From assembly GCA_016882555.1 (NCBI GenBank), contig VGPQ01000107.1, forward strand, positions 1 through 5,642: 5,642 nucleotides of DNA, given 5' to 3'. This DNA is from Cyanobacteria bacterium M_surface_7_m2_040 (lineage in GTDB: Bacteria > Cyanobacteriota > Cyanobacteriia > PCC-6307 > Cyanobiaceae). Each line of letters starts with the position of its first letter. The first letter of the stretch is position 1. Made by a program: the position numbers and the translations under genes. A model generated the notes under the pieces. That model ran no database searches. It saw only the letters and a program-made list of their open reading frames with translations, and was not told where the DNA came from. Shown piece after piece: positions 1 through 5,642 of this stretch.

Positions 1-43
1 ATTCCAGAGTAGGAGCTGAGGTCTTGACGGTGATCAGCGGCAT
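1..43 (-). CDS. MIF / phenylpyruvate tautomerase-like protein, N-terminal fragment (runs off window)
   Basis: Reading leftward from an ATG whose first base is at 43, the sequence encodes MPLITVKTSAPTLE and is then cut by the window edge. Met-Pro followed by a short hydrophobic beta strand and a TS-containing turn is the typical opening of the tautomerase superfamily. In that family the initiator Met is removed and Pro1 acts as the catalytic base. The MPLI..KTS pattern resembles cyanobacterial MIF/phenylpyruvate tautomerase proteins (about 115 residues) more than the short 4-oxalocrotonate tautomerases, but other family diagnostics, such as the Lys near position 32, lie outside the window. The gene starts 6 bp after the stop of the DUF2126 gene, so it is probably its co-transcribed neighbour. 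No clear Shine-Dalgarno is visible, so translation may depend on ribosomes terminating just upstream. The assignment rests on 14 residues only. Confidence 0.6.
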   Translation of the reverse strand, partial: MPLITVKTSAPTLE

Positions 44-49
44 GACGAG

Positions 50-2149
50 CTAGACGCGCAGATCCATGGTGCACAGTCCTGACGCCGCTGGCCTCAACAT
101 GGGCTCCAGCGCCCTGGGCTTGTGGCCAGCACCAGCAGCCAACGGGTCGAGGCTCTGAAATCCATGGGCCGCCCCATGCAGCAGCCAGCTGGCGACAGGG
201 GTGGACGCACCAAGGCGCAACAGATCCAGCCGCAGCGGCACATGCACCGGCAGCAATGGGTGAAGACAGGGGTAAAGGGCGTCCTGGCGGTAGCGCACGG
301 CCACGGGTTGGGCTGAGCGGCCATCGAGCGGCAGTGAACGGCCATTGAGGCAAAGCTTGAAGGACGAACAGAAGTCGCCAGCAACGACGACTTCAAAGCG
401 GCGCAGGGAGCTGTCGACAAAGCGGCTGGTGCTGCCCCCCTCCACGGGCACATCGAAGAGCAGGGGCCAAGGCTCGAGGGCCTCACGGATCTCCAGCGAC
501 GCGCCCTGCTGGCGCCACTGCAGCAGCAACGGAAACCGCCAGGACCAGATCGACCGGAACGGTTGCTGCGGCAACGGCAGATCGGCATCGGCGAGATCGT
601 CCAGCACCCGTTCCAGATCAGCCCAGAGCTGGCTGGGCAGCAGCGCGCGATCATGCAACTTGGCGCCCCAGGGGTGCAGCGCCGTCGGACGCCGCTGGGG
701 GTCCAGCAGCATCACCACCAGCGCCCGCACCAGCAGCGCCACCGCCGCGCTCCAGCGGTGGTCGGGCATGGTCTCGATCGCACGGAATTCGAGCAGGCCC
801 TGGCAGCCGGCGCTCCAGGCCGGATTCCAGAACTTGTCGAGACTGATCTCGCTGCGATGGGTGTTGCCGCTGCGATCGGCATGGAGATGGCGCAGGGTTT
901 CACCGATCGCCACCCGATGGTCAGCGGCGGGCAGCTGATCCAGCAGCGCATGGGCCAGCTCCAGATCGAACAGTGAGGCGCTGCCCTCGTCAGCCCGGGG
1001 AGCCTGGGACGCCGGGCCAACGCTGTCACCGCTGAACAGATAGGCCAGACAGGGATGGTGCTGCCAGTACCGCAGGATGCCCACCAGCCAGGCAGGTCTG
1101 GAGAACAGCGGATGCTGCTCCAGGCTTGGTCCACCCAGCAGCAGGTGGTTGCCGCCACCGCTGCCCACACTGCGCTCACCCCGCTGCTTAACACTACGCA
1201 GACCTACGGCTGCAGCTGCCTGCTCAAGCAGCCGCAACCAATCGGCGTAGTGCTGCCAACTCAGGCACACCGGCAGGTTGATCTCGAGCACGCCGGGATC
1301 GGCCGTCAGGCCCAGCACCTGCCAGTGGCCACCGCAATCCAGCGGCAGCACACCGCTCAACTCGGGTTGACGCCAGTGGCTGCAGCTCGCCGCAAGGGCG
1401 CCCAACAGCTGCTCGAACGGCTGCCGCGGCACCGGCGGCAAAAACAGACCCCAGCTGCCGGCCTCAAGCTCCAGGGTGAGAACCTGGCGCAGCGCGCCTT
1501 CGGGGAAATGCTGCAACGGCAGACGCAGGCCGGCTGGACCGCTGGCGCCATTGAGCTGCCGTTGATCCGGTGTCAGTGGCCACACCAGGCTGGTCCAGCG
1601 CTCTGCCTCCCAGGCCAGGGGCACAGCCCAGACCTGCCGCTGGGGATCCAGGGGATCGCGCAGCGGCACCGATTCCAGGCTGCAACCCAGGCACAGGCCC
1701 AGGGTGTCGATCAGGCCCTCGAGCGCCAGGGCATCGGGCAACGGCCGCGAAGCCTGCTCAGGAGATCCATCGGCATCCAACCAAGGGACCAGGGGGTGGC
1801 CATCGGACCCCGTGATCAGGCGCAGGCTCCAGCGGGGGTTGACTTCGCCGTCGTAACGCTTGCCCGGGCAGTAGAGCACCGTGCTGCCAGGCCAGACCTG
1901 GCGTTGCAGCTCCCGGGCCAGGGCCCTGGCATACCCAAGTTTGGTGGGGCCATCGGCGGCCACGGTCCACTCAGCCCCGGTCGGGCAGTCGGGCAGCAGG
2001 GTGGGTTCCCCGCCCATCGTAAGCACGATGCCCTGCTGAGCCAAGCGGGCCTCAACGGCACGGGCGGTGGCTTCAAGCTCAGACACCATGGCGCCGGCGT
2101 CAATGCGGGCCCCTTCCTCGCGCGGCCCCGCCATCCGGCAGTGCACCAA
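50..2149 (-). CDS. DUF2126 family putative amidoligase (COG4196-like), stand-alone form without a transglutaminase domain
   Basis: Predicted cytosolic ligase of the DUF2126 family, which is classed as a putative amidoligase (COOH-NH2 ligase) with a glutamine-synthetase-like fold. It would form amide bonds, but the substrate is unknown. Family-like blocks run in order through the 699 residues: TMGGEPT (44-50), CPGKRYDGEVNPRW (94-107), DPGVLEINLP (284-293), GSGGGNHLLLGG (329-340), GNTHRSEISLDKFWNP (428-443), LLEFRAIETMPDHRW (452-466), WGAKLHDR (494-501), ALEPWPLLF (557-565), VDSSLRRFEV (578-587) and CLHPLLPVHVPL (628-639). Many bacterial relatives are about 1,100 residues because a transglutaminase-like domain precedes this region; here it is absent. 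The start is uncertain. A stop at 2153-2155 limits the frame to TTG 2149, with GTG 2146, ATG 2134 and ATG 2089 as alternatives. None has a convincing ribosome site, and family similarity begins near residue 35, so ATG 2089 (679 residues) is quite possible. The gene lies 21 bp after the ZIP gene and 6 bp before the tautomerase gene. Confidence 0.88.
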   Translation of the reverse strand: MVHCRMAGPREEGARIDAGAMVSELEATARAVEARLAQQGIVLTMGGEPTLLPDCPTGAEWTVAADGPTKLGYARALARELQRQVWPGSTVLYCPGKRYDGEVNPRWSLRLITGSDGHPLVPWLDADGSPEQASRPLPDALALEGLIDTLGLCLGCSLESVPLRDPLDPQRQVWAVPLAWEAERWTSLVWPLTPDQRQLNGASGPAGLRLPLQHFPEGALRQVLTLELEAGSWGLFLPPVPRQPFEQLLGALAASCSHWRQPELSGVLPLDCGGHWQVLGLTADPGVLEINLPVCLSWQHYADWLRLLEQAAAAVGLRSVKQRGERSVGSGGGNHLLLGGPSLEQHPLFSRPAWLVGILRYWQHHPCLAYLFSGDSVGPASQAPRADEGSASLFDLELAHALLDQLPAADHRVAIGETLRHLHADRSGNTHRSEISLDKFWNPAWSAGCQGLLEFRAIETMPDHRWSAAVALLVRALVVMLLDPQRRPTALHPWGAKLHDRALLPSQLWADLERVLDDLADADLPLPQQPFRSIWSWRFPLLLQWRQQGASLEIREALEPWPLLFDVPVEGGSTSRFVDSSLRRFEVVVAGDFCSSFKLCLNGRSLPLDGRSAQPVAVRYRQDALYPCLHPLLPVHVPLRLDLLRLGASTPVASWLLHGAAHGFQSLDPLAAGAGHKPRALEPMLRPAASGLCTMDLRV

Positions 2150-2170
2150 CCGCTACGGAATCGCAAACCT

Positions 2171-2920
2171 TCAGGATTCAGCCAGGGCCAGCAGCAACAG
2201 CAGGGCGAGGCCCACTGCAAACCACGCCAGCGCCTGCCAGGTCTCAGCCAGGCTGCTGCGGGCCTTGATCTCGGGCACCAGATCGGAGGCGGCAACGTAG
2301 AGAAAATTGCCCGCCGCAAACAGAATCAGGGCCGCCAGCGGTAGCGAGCCGGCCCAGGCCCAGGCCAACAGCCCGCCCAACAGAAACGGCAGCCCGGAGA
2401 TGAAATTCCAGCGCAAGGCGCGGCGCCGGCTCCAACCGCTGTGCACCAGGACGCCGTAATCGCCCAGCTCCTGCGGAAGCTCATGGGCCACGGCAGCACA
2501 CCAGGCGGCGACACCCGCAGCCGGGTTGATCAGGTAGGTGCTAGCGATGCCCAGCCCCCCGATGAAGTTGTGCAGGCCATCACCAATCAGGATCAGCACC
2601 GCCAGCGGACGCGTGCTGCCTGCCCCCTGGCGATGGGAGTGGTGCCACTGCAGCCCCTGCTCCAACAGCAGAAAGGTGGTGAAACCGGCGGCCATCCACA
2701 CCCCACACCAGCGGCCGGCCCGGGCCTCAAGCCCCATCGGCAGCATGTGAAACAGGGCACCCCCCAGCAGTGATCCGGCGGCGAGGGCGATCAAGGGCAG
2801 CAACAGCTGCTGCTGGAGCCGGCGCGGCAGCAGCACCGTCAGCCCGCCCACCAGGGTGAGAAGGTTCATCAACACCCCACCCACCACAATCGCCCCGAAG
2901 GCGTTCAGGCCTGCCACCAC
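2171..2920 (-). CDS. ZIP-family divalent metal cation transporter (LIV-1/GufA-like)
   Basis: Integral inner-membrane transporter expected to bring divalent metal (zinc, iron or manganese; not resolvable here) into the cytoplasm. The 249 residues form about seven to eight hydrophobic segments. Diagnostic ZIP features are visible: GGALFHMLP in TM2 (His58), GDGLHNFIGGLGI in TM4 (113-125), HELPQELGD in TM5 (146-154), NFISGLP in TM6 (172-178) and AGNFLYVAASDLVPE in TM7 (203-217). A short His cluster (WHHSH, 92-96) sits in the TM3-TM4 loop, the usual place for a metal-binding loop, though it is small. The HNFxD position of TM4 is Gly121 instead of Asp, and HExPHE of TM5 reads HELPQE. The start is GTG 2920 with GAGG seven bases upstream; a second GTG follows at 2917. 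The coding region overlaps the preceding membrane-protein gene by 16 bp, which suggests translational coupling. Confidence 0.9.
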   Translation of the reverse strand: MVAGLNAFGAIVVGGVLMNLLTLVGGLTVLLPRRLQQQLLLPLIALAAGSLLGGALFHMLPMGLEARAGRWCGVWMAAGFTTFLLLEQGLQWHHSHRQGAGSTRPLAVLILIGDGLHNFIGGLGIASTYLINPAAGVAAWCAAVAHELPQELGDYGVLVHSGWSRRRALRWNFISGLPFLLGGLLAWAWAGSLPLAALILFAAGNFLYVAASDLVPEIKARSSLAETWQALAWFAVGLALLLLLALAES

Positions 2921-3342
2921 AGCCAGGCCTCGCGGTTGATCAGCAGACCGATGGCAGTGAGCACCGCCATCAGGGCCACCTGGTCACCGCGCGAATCGGG
3001 AATGCGGATGTCGGCGAGCAGGTGCACCCCATTGGTGATGGAGTAGGCCACGCTGAACCAAAACTGAAACGCGCGACAGCCCAGGGCGGCGCTCCAGCTG
3101 CCCGGTGCCGTGATCGCGTGCACCACCAGCAGCATGGCGCTCAGGGGCAGCAAAAAATAGATCAACATCGCCCAGAACAACCGCGGCAGCTGGTCGCTGG
3201 GCACCTGGCTCTCAATCTCGACCGCCAGGCCGTGGAACAGTGGCATCAGGCCCAGTTCCACGTGGTACAGCATCAACAGCAGCCACGCACCCCACAGAGC
3301 GGCCAGACGCAAGCCATGGTCAACGGCCGGAGCAGCAGCCAA
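2905..3342 (-). CDS. small multi-pass membrane protein of unknown function, upstream partner of the ZIP gene
   Basis: I do not recognise this family. The 145-residue product has about four hydrophobic segments (roughly 11-33, 56-76, 92-112, 121-135), so it is probably an inner-membrane protein. Polar and potentially metal-binding residues lie in or next to these segments: His27 and Glu29 in YHVELGLMPLFHG, His37, His75, and His107 and Asp111 in NGVHLLAD. That would suit an ion- or cofactor-related role, but this is inference. It is the first gene of the leftward unit and its 3' end overlaps the ZIP start by 16 bp, so production of the two may be coupled. The start is weakly defined. An in-frame TAA at 3364-3366 limits the frame, and TTG 3342 is the first usual start codon; TTG 3312 is an alternative, and neither has a clear ribosome site. 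High-GC codon use continuing through several hydrophobic segments and the overlap with ZIP support a real gene. Confidence 0.72.
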   Translation of the reverse strand: MAAAPAVDHGLRLAALWGAWLLLMLYHVELGLMPLFHGLAVEIESQVPSDQLPRLFWAMLIYFLLPLSAMLLVVHAITAPGSWSAALGCRAFQFWFSVAYSITNGVHLLADIRIPDSRGDQVALMAVLTAIGLLINREAWLWWQA

Positions 3343-3439
3343 GAGCGCAACACAGAGTGTCCATTAGTGTTGTCTGCAGGGGCAGGAGCCGGGGCGCAGC
3401 GATGCAGCTGCACAGTGGATCTGCTGACAAACTGCGCCC
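3343..3439. promoter_or_regulatory. divergent intergenic region expected to carry both promoters
   Basis: These 97 bp separate the two head-to-head transcription units, so both leading promoters should lie here or inside the first codons. No convincing -35/-10 pair was found on either strand. Small symmetric elements are present: ACAC-AGA-GTGT at 3350-3360, a second AGTGT at 3366-3370 exactly 10 bp after the AGTGT at 3356-3360, and the perfect palindrome TGCAGCTGCA at 3403-3412. No GTA trinucleotide occurs on the plus strand, so a canonical NtcA site (GTA-N8-TAC) is absent, and there is no AT-rich Zur-like dyad. The role is inferred from gene orientation only. Confidence 0.4.
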
Positions 3440-4516
3440 ATGCGTGCATTCCCGATGGCCCTGCGACACCGGCTGCTGGCGGTGCTGTCTCTGATGGGCG
3501 GCCTGGCTCTGGCGGGCTGCGCCGGCGACGACGGTGGCCTGCAGAGCCAGAAGATGGCCCTGATCAAAGGCCGTGGGCAGCTGATCTGTGGGGTGCAGGG
3601 CACCCTGCCGGGCTTCAGCAGCGTCGACCGCAACGGCCGCTACCGCGGCCTGGATGTCGACATCTGCCGGGCGGTGGCTGCAGCGCTGCTGGGCAACCCC
3701 GACAAGGTGGAGTTTCGCGATCTCAACTCCAGTGAGCGCTTCGCCGCGCTGGCCAGTGGCGAGGTGGATCTGCTGTCGCGCAACACGACCCTGACCCTGG
3801 GTCGTGATGCCGCCGGCGGCAACGGCCTCAACTTTGCCCCGATCGTCTTTTACGACGGCCAGGGGCTGATGGTGCCCAAGGCCAGCGGCATCACCGGCAT
3901 CGAGGGCCTGAACGGCAAGGCGATCTGCGTCGAGACCGGCACCACCAGCGAGATGAACCTGGCCGACCGCATGCGTGAGCGGAGCATCGCCTACACCCCG
4001 CTCAAATTCCAGACCTCGGATCAGACCTACGCCGCCTATCTGCAGGGCCGCTGCGCCGCCGCCACCACCGATCGCTCGCAACTGGCGGCCAAACGCACCG
4101 GCTTCCCAGACCCCGAGGCCCATGTGATCCTGCCCGACGTGCTCAGCAAGGAGCCGCTGGCGCCGGCAACCGTCAACGCCGATCCGCTGTGGAGCGATGC
4201 CGTGCGCTGGACGGTCTATGCCCTGCTGCAGGCCGAGGAACTCGGCATCACCCAGGCCAATGTCGAGGCCAAGGTTGCCAAGGCCAAGGGGGACCCCAAC
4301 CAGGCCGACCTCCGGCGCTTCCTGGGAATCGACGGCGAGCTGGGCCGCCAGCTGGGCCTGCCTGCCGACTTTGCGGTGCAGGCGATCAAGGCGGTCGGCC
4401 ACTACGGCGAGATCTTCGAGCGCAATGTGGGGTCGGGCTCGACCCTGAAGCTGGAACGGGGCCTCAACCGTCCCTGGAGCCGGGGCGGTCTGCACTACGC
4501 CCCGCCGTTCCGCTGA
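3440..4516 (+). CDS. aapJ: amino-acid ABC transporter substrate-binding lipoprotein (AapJ/NatF-like)
   Basis: Periplasmic receptor of a polar amino-acid importer: it binds the amino acid and delivers it to the AapQ/AapM-type permeases encoded next. The 358-residue product opens with a basic stretch and hydrophobic core ending in a lipobox (LAGC, Cys27), so it is probably a lipid-anchored lipoprotein. Hallmarks of the AapJ branch of solute-binding family 3 follow: LICGVQGTLPGFS (48-60), GRYRGLDVDICRAVAAALLG (66-85), SGEVDLLSRNTTLTLGRD (106-123), CVETGTTSEMN (163-173), YLQGRCAAATTDRSQLAA (200-217) and LSKEPLAP (235-242). It is about full length for the family. The start is ATG 3440; ATG 3455 (residue 6) would give a tidier signal peptide, and neither has a strong ribosome site. 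In cyanobacteria the matching system is the N-II neutral/acidic amino-acid permease NatFGH. Substrate specificity cannot be read from this sequence. The stop overlaps the next start by one base (TGATG). Confidence 0.92.
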   Translation: MRAFPMALRHRLLAVLSLMGGLALAGCAGDDGGLQSQKMALIKGRGQLICGVQGTLPGFSSVDRNGRYRGLDVDICRAVAAALLGNPDKVEFRDLNSSERFAALASGEVDLLSRNTTLTLGRDAAGGNGLNFAPIVFYDGQGLMVPKASGITGIEGLNGKAICVETGTTSEMNLADRMRERSIAYTPLKFQTSDQTYAAYLQGRCAAATTDRSQLAAKRTGFPDPEAHVILPDVLSKEPLAPATVNADPLWSDAVRWTVYALLQAEELGITQANVEAKVAKAKGDPNQADLRRFLGIDGELGRQLGLPADFAVQAIKAVGHYGEIFERNVGSGSTLKLERGLNRPWSRGGLHYAPPFR

Positions 4517-5466
4517 TGACGGCAACTCCCTGGTGGCGTCACCGGCGTCTGCTGCCGCTCCTGATTCAGGCCGCTGCCGGTCTGGCAATTCTGGTGGTGA
4601 TCGCCTTCCTGCTGGGCAATCTGGTGCGCAACCTGACGGCAGCCGGACTGCTGCTGAGCTGGCGCTGGCTGTCGATGCCCGCCGGGTTCGACGTGGCCGA
4701 AACGCTGCTGCCGTTCAACGCCGAGCTGCCCTATTGGCGTGCCCTGCTGGCCGGCCTGGTCAACACGCTGCGCGTGGTGGTGCTGGCGCTGGTGGGTGCC
4801 ACCGCCCTCGGCACCGTGGTGGGCACGGCCGCCTTCAGCAGCAATGGCCTGCTGCGGCGCCTCGCCCGCACCTATGTGGAACTGATCCGCAACGTGCCGC
4901 TGCTGCTGCAGCTGCTGTTCTGGTACTTCGTCGTGTTTCTGAGCCTGCCGAACGGCGCCGAGGCCATCCAGCTCCCAGGGTTGGTGCTGGCCAAAACAGG
5001 GCTCTACCTGGGCCACACCACGCTGGTGAATGGCGTGTGGCAAGGAACGCTGCGACTGACGCTCGAGTTCAGCGCCCTGCTCACCGCCCTGGTAATCCAC
5101 AGCGCCGCCTTCATCGCCGAGGTGGTGCGGGGCGGTGTGGCCTCGGTGCCGCGCGGCCAGTGGGAGGCGGCCCGCTCATTAGGGCTGGGCCACCGCCAGA
5201 CCCTGAGCCGCATCGTGCTGCCCCAGGCGCTGAGGGTGATCGTGCCCGGTCTCAACAGCCAGTACATCGCCCTGGCCAAGAACTCCTCATTGGCGGTGGC
5301 ATGTGGCTACAGCGATCTGTATTCGGTCGCCGAAACCACCCTCAACCAGACCGGGCGTGCGGTGGAGGTGATGCTGGTGCTGCTGGGGGCCTATCTGGCC
5401 ATCGATCTGCTGATCTCGGCGCTGATGAACCGGCTCAACCAGCTGGTGCAGATCCAGGAGCGCTGA
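4516..5466 (+). CDS. aapQ: amino-acid ABC transporter permease, first subunit (AapQ/NatG-like)
   Basis: Inner-membrane channel subunit of the amino-acid importer, expected to pair with the second permease encoded downstream. The 316-residue product has an N-terminal anchor segment (about 16-38), then the HisM-type transmembrane core beginning near residue 75. PAGFDVAETLLPF (55-67) and YVELIRNVPLLLQLLFWYF (120-138) are typical of AapQ proteins. The cytoplasmic EAA loop that docks the ATPase is clear at 217-238 (EAARSLGLG...IVLPQA), followed by NSQYIALAKNSSLA (247-260) and a final helix near 285-306. It is shorter than proteobacterial AapQ (about 400 residues) and seems to have compact loops rather than a truncation, because both ends and all motifs are present. 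The frame is open upstream to 4189, but ATG 4516 is chosen because it overlaps the stop of the binding-protein gene and gives a normal N-terminus. The stop overlaps the next start by one base. Confidence 0.92.
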   Translation: MTATPWWRHRRLLPLLIQAAAGLAILVVIAFLLGNLVRNLTAAGLLLSWRWLSMPAGFDVAETLLPFNAELPYWRALLAGLVNTLRVVVLALVGATALGTVVGTAAFSSNGLLRRLARTYVELIRNVPLLLQLLFWYFVVFLSLPNGAEAIQLPGLVLAKTGLYLGHTTLVNGVWQGTLRLTLEFSALLTALVIHSAAFIAEVVRGGVASVPRGQWEAARSLGLGHRQTLSRIVLPQALRVIVPGLNSQYIALAKNSSLAVACGYSDLYSVAETTLNQTGRAVEVMLVLLGAYLAIDLLISALMNRLNQLVQIQER

Positions 5467-5642
5467 TGACAGCAGACGTCGCCATCGCCCCCACGGCACC
5501 ACAGGCCCAGCAGCTCTCGCCACTGGCACGTCTGCGGCGGGAGTGTTTTGCCACGCCCGTCGATGGACTGATCACCCTGGGCTTGCTGGCCGGGCTCGGC
5601 GCCGCCGTGCAGGCCCTGCTGCACTGGGCCCTGCGCCAGGCC
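5466..5642 (+). CDS. aapM: amino-acid ABC transporter permease, second subunit (AapM/NatH-like), N-terminal fragment
   Basis: An ATG at 5466, overlapping the stop of the preceding permease gene by one base, opens 59 codons that run off the window edge. The translation begins MTADVAIAPTAP. A short Ala/Pro/Gln-rich cytoplasmic leader is followed by a basic stretch (RLRREC, residues 22-27), a hydrophobic helix (about 35-50) and LLHWALRQA at the edge. An Arg-rich amphipathic segment, then a first membrane helix ending in a W-A pattern, matches the start of AapM-type permeases. The gene order receptor, permease 1, permease 2 is that of aapJQM and natFGH. The EAA loop and most of the protein lie beyond the window, so the call rests mainly on position and partly on the N-terminal pattern. 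An ATPase gene may follow. Confidence 0.82.
   Translation, partial: MTADVAIAPTAPQAQQLSPLARLRRECFATPVDGLITLGLLAGLGAAVQALLHWALRQA

Noticed and set aside
345..938. 197-codon plus-strand frame rich in Ser and Arg
   Set aside because: It is antisense to the conserved C-terminal half of the DUF2126 protein, has low-complexity Ser/Arg composition and no family features.
2150..2170. Possible terminator or promoter between the ZIP and amidoligase genes
   Set aside because: The spacer is only about 20 bp, with no stem-loop plus T-run and no promoter-like hexamers. Co-transcription is the simpler reading.
1055..2344. 429-codon plus-strand open frame antisense to the amidoligase and ZIP genes
   Set aside because: It is rich in Gln, Gly, Ala and Arg with no recognisable domain, and it lies opposite two genes with clear family motifs. 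Long antisense frames are expected in very GC-rich coding sequence.
4189..4515. N-terminal extension of the first permease back to 4189
   Set aside because: The extra 109 residues lie inside the binding-protein gene in another frame and have Pro/Gly/Arg-rich shadow composition. ATG 4516 with the stop-start overlap gives a normal permease N-terminus.
3320..4588. 422-codon minus-strand open frame antisense to the substrate-binding protein gene
   Set aside because: Its composition is that of a frame shadow (Gln, Ala, Gly, Val, His), it has no domain, and the plus-strand frame encodes a complete AapJ-like lipoprotein. Its last 14 codons are the small Cys-rich frame discussed as a finding.
1..5642. 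HIP1 octamer (GCGATCGC), common in many cyanobacteria
   Set aside because: Only partial matches such as CGATCGCC and TCGATCGC were seen and no full octamer. This does not argue against a picocyanobacterium, since many of these genomes lack HIP1 enrichment.

Overview
The window looks like a piece of a high-GC picocyanobacterial chromosome (Synechococcus/Cyanobium type). This rests on gene content: a stand-alone DUF2126 putative amidoligase, a MIF-type tautomerase start, a ZIP transporter and a compact AapJQM/NatFGH-type amino-acid transporter, all very GC-rich and packed with almost no spacers. No rRNA, tRNA, mobile element or CRISPR array is visible. The lineage is an inference and could be tested by a protein search.

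The layout is two divergent transcription units separated by about 97 bp (3343-3439). The leftward unit (minus strand, read 3342 to 1) holds four genes. In order they are a 145-residue multi-pass membrane protein of unknown function, a ZIP-family divalent metal transporter overlapping it by 16 bp, a 679-699 residue DUF2126 putative amidoligase 21 bp further on, and, 6 bp after its stop, the first 14 codons of a MIF/phenylpyruvate tautomerase-like protein cut by the window edge. Spacings of -16, 21 and 6 bp suggest one polycistronic mRNA.

The rightward unit (plus strand, 3440 to the end) encodes a polar amino-acid ABC importer of the general L-amino-acid type: lipoprotein substrate-binding protein (AapJ/NatF), first permease (AapQ/NatG) and the first 59 codons of the second permease (AapM/NatH). 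Both junctions use the same one-base stop/start overlap inside an identical 10-mer, which suggests translational coupling. The ATPase is not in the window. It may lie just downstream or be shared from elsewhere, as BgtA is in the Anabaena N-II system.

The rightward operon is a recognisable nutrient importer. The leftward unit is the less understood part: it joins metal transport, an unknown His-containing membrane protein and a glutamine-synthetase-fold ligase that here lacks its usual transglutaminase, alpha-E and ATP-grasp companions. Whether these genes form one pathway cannot be decided from this sequence.
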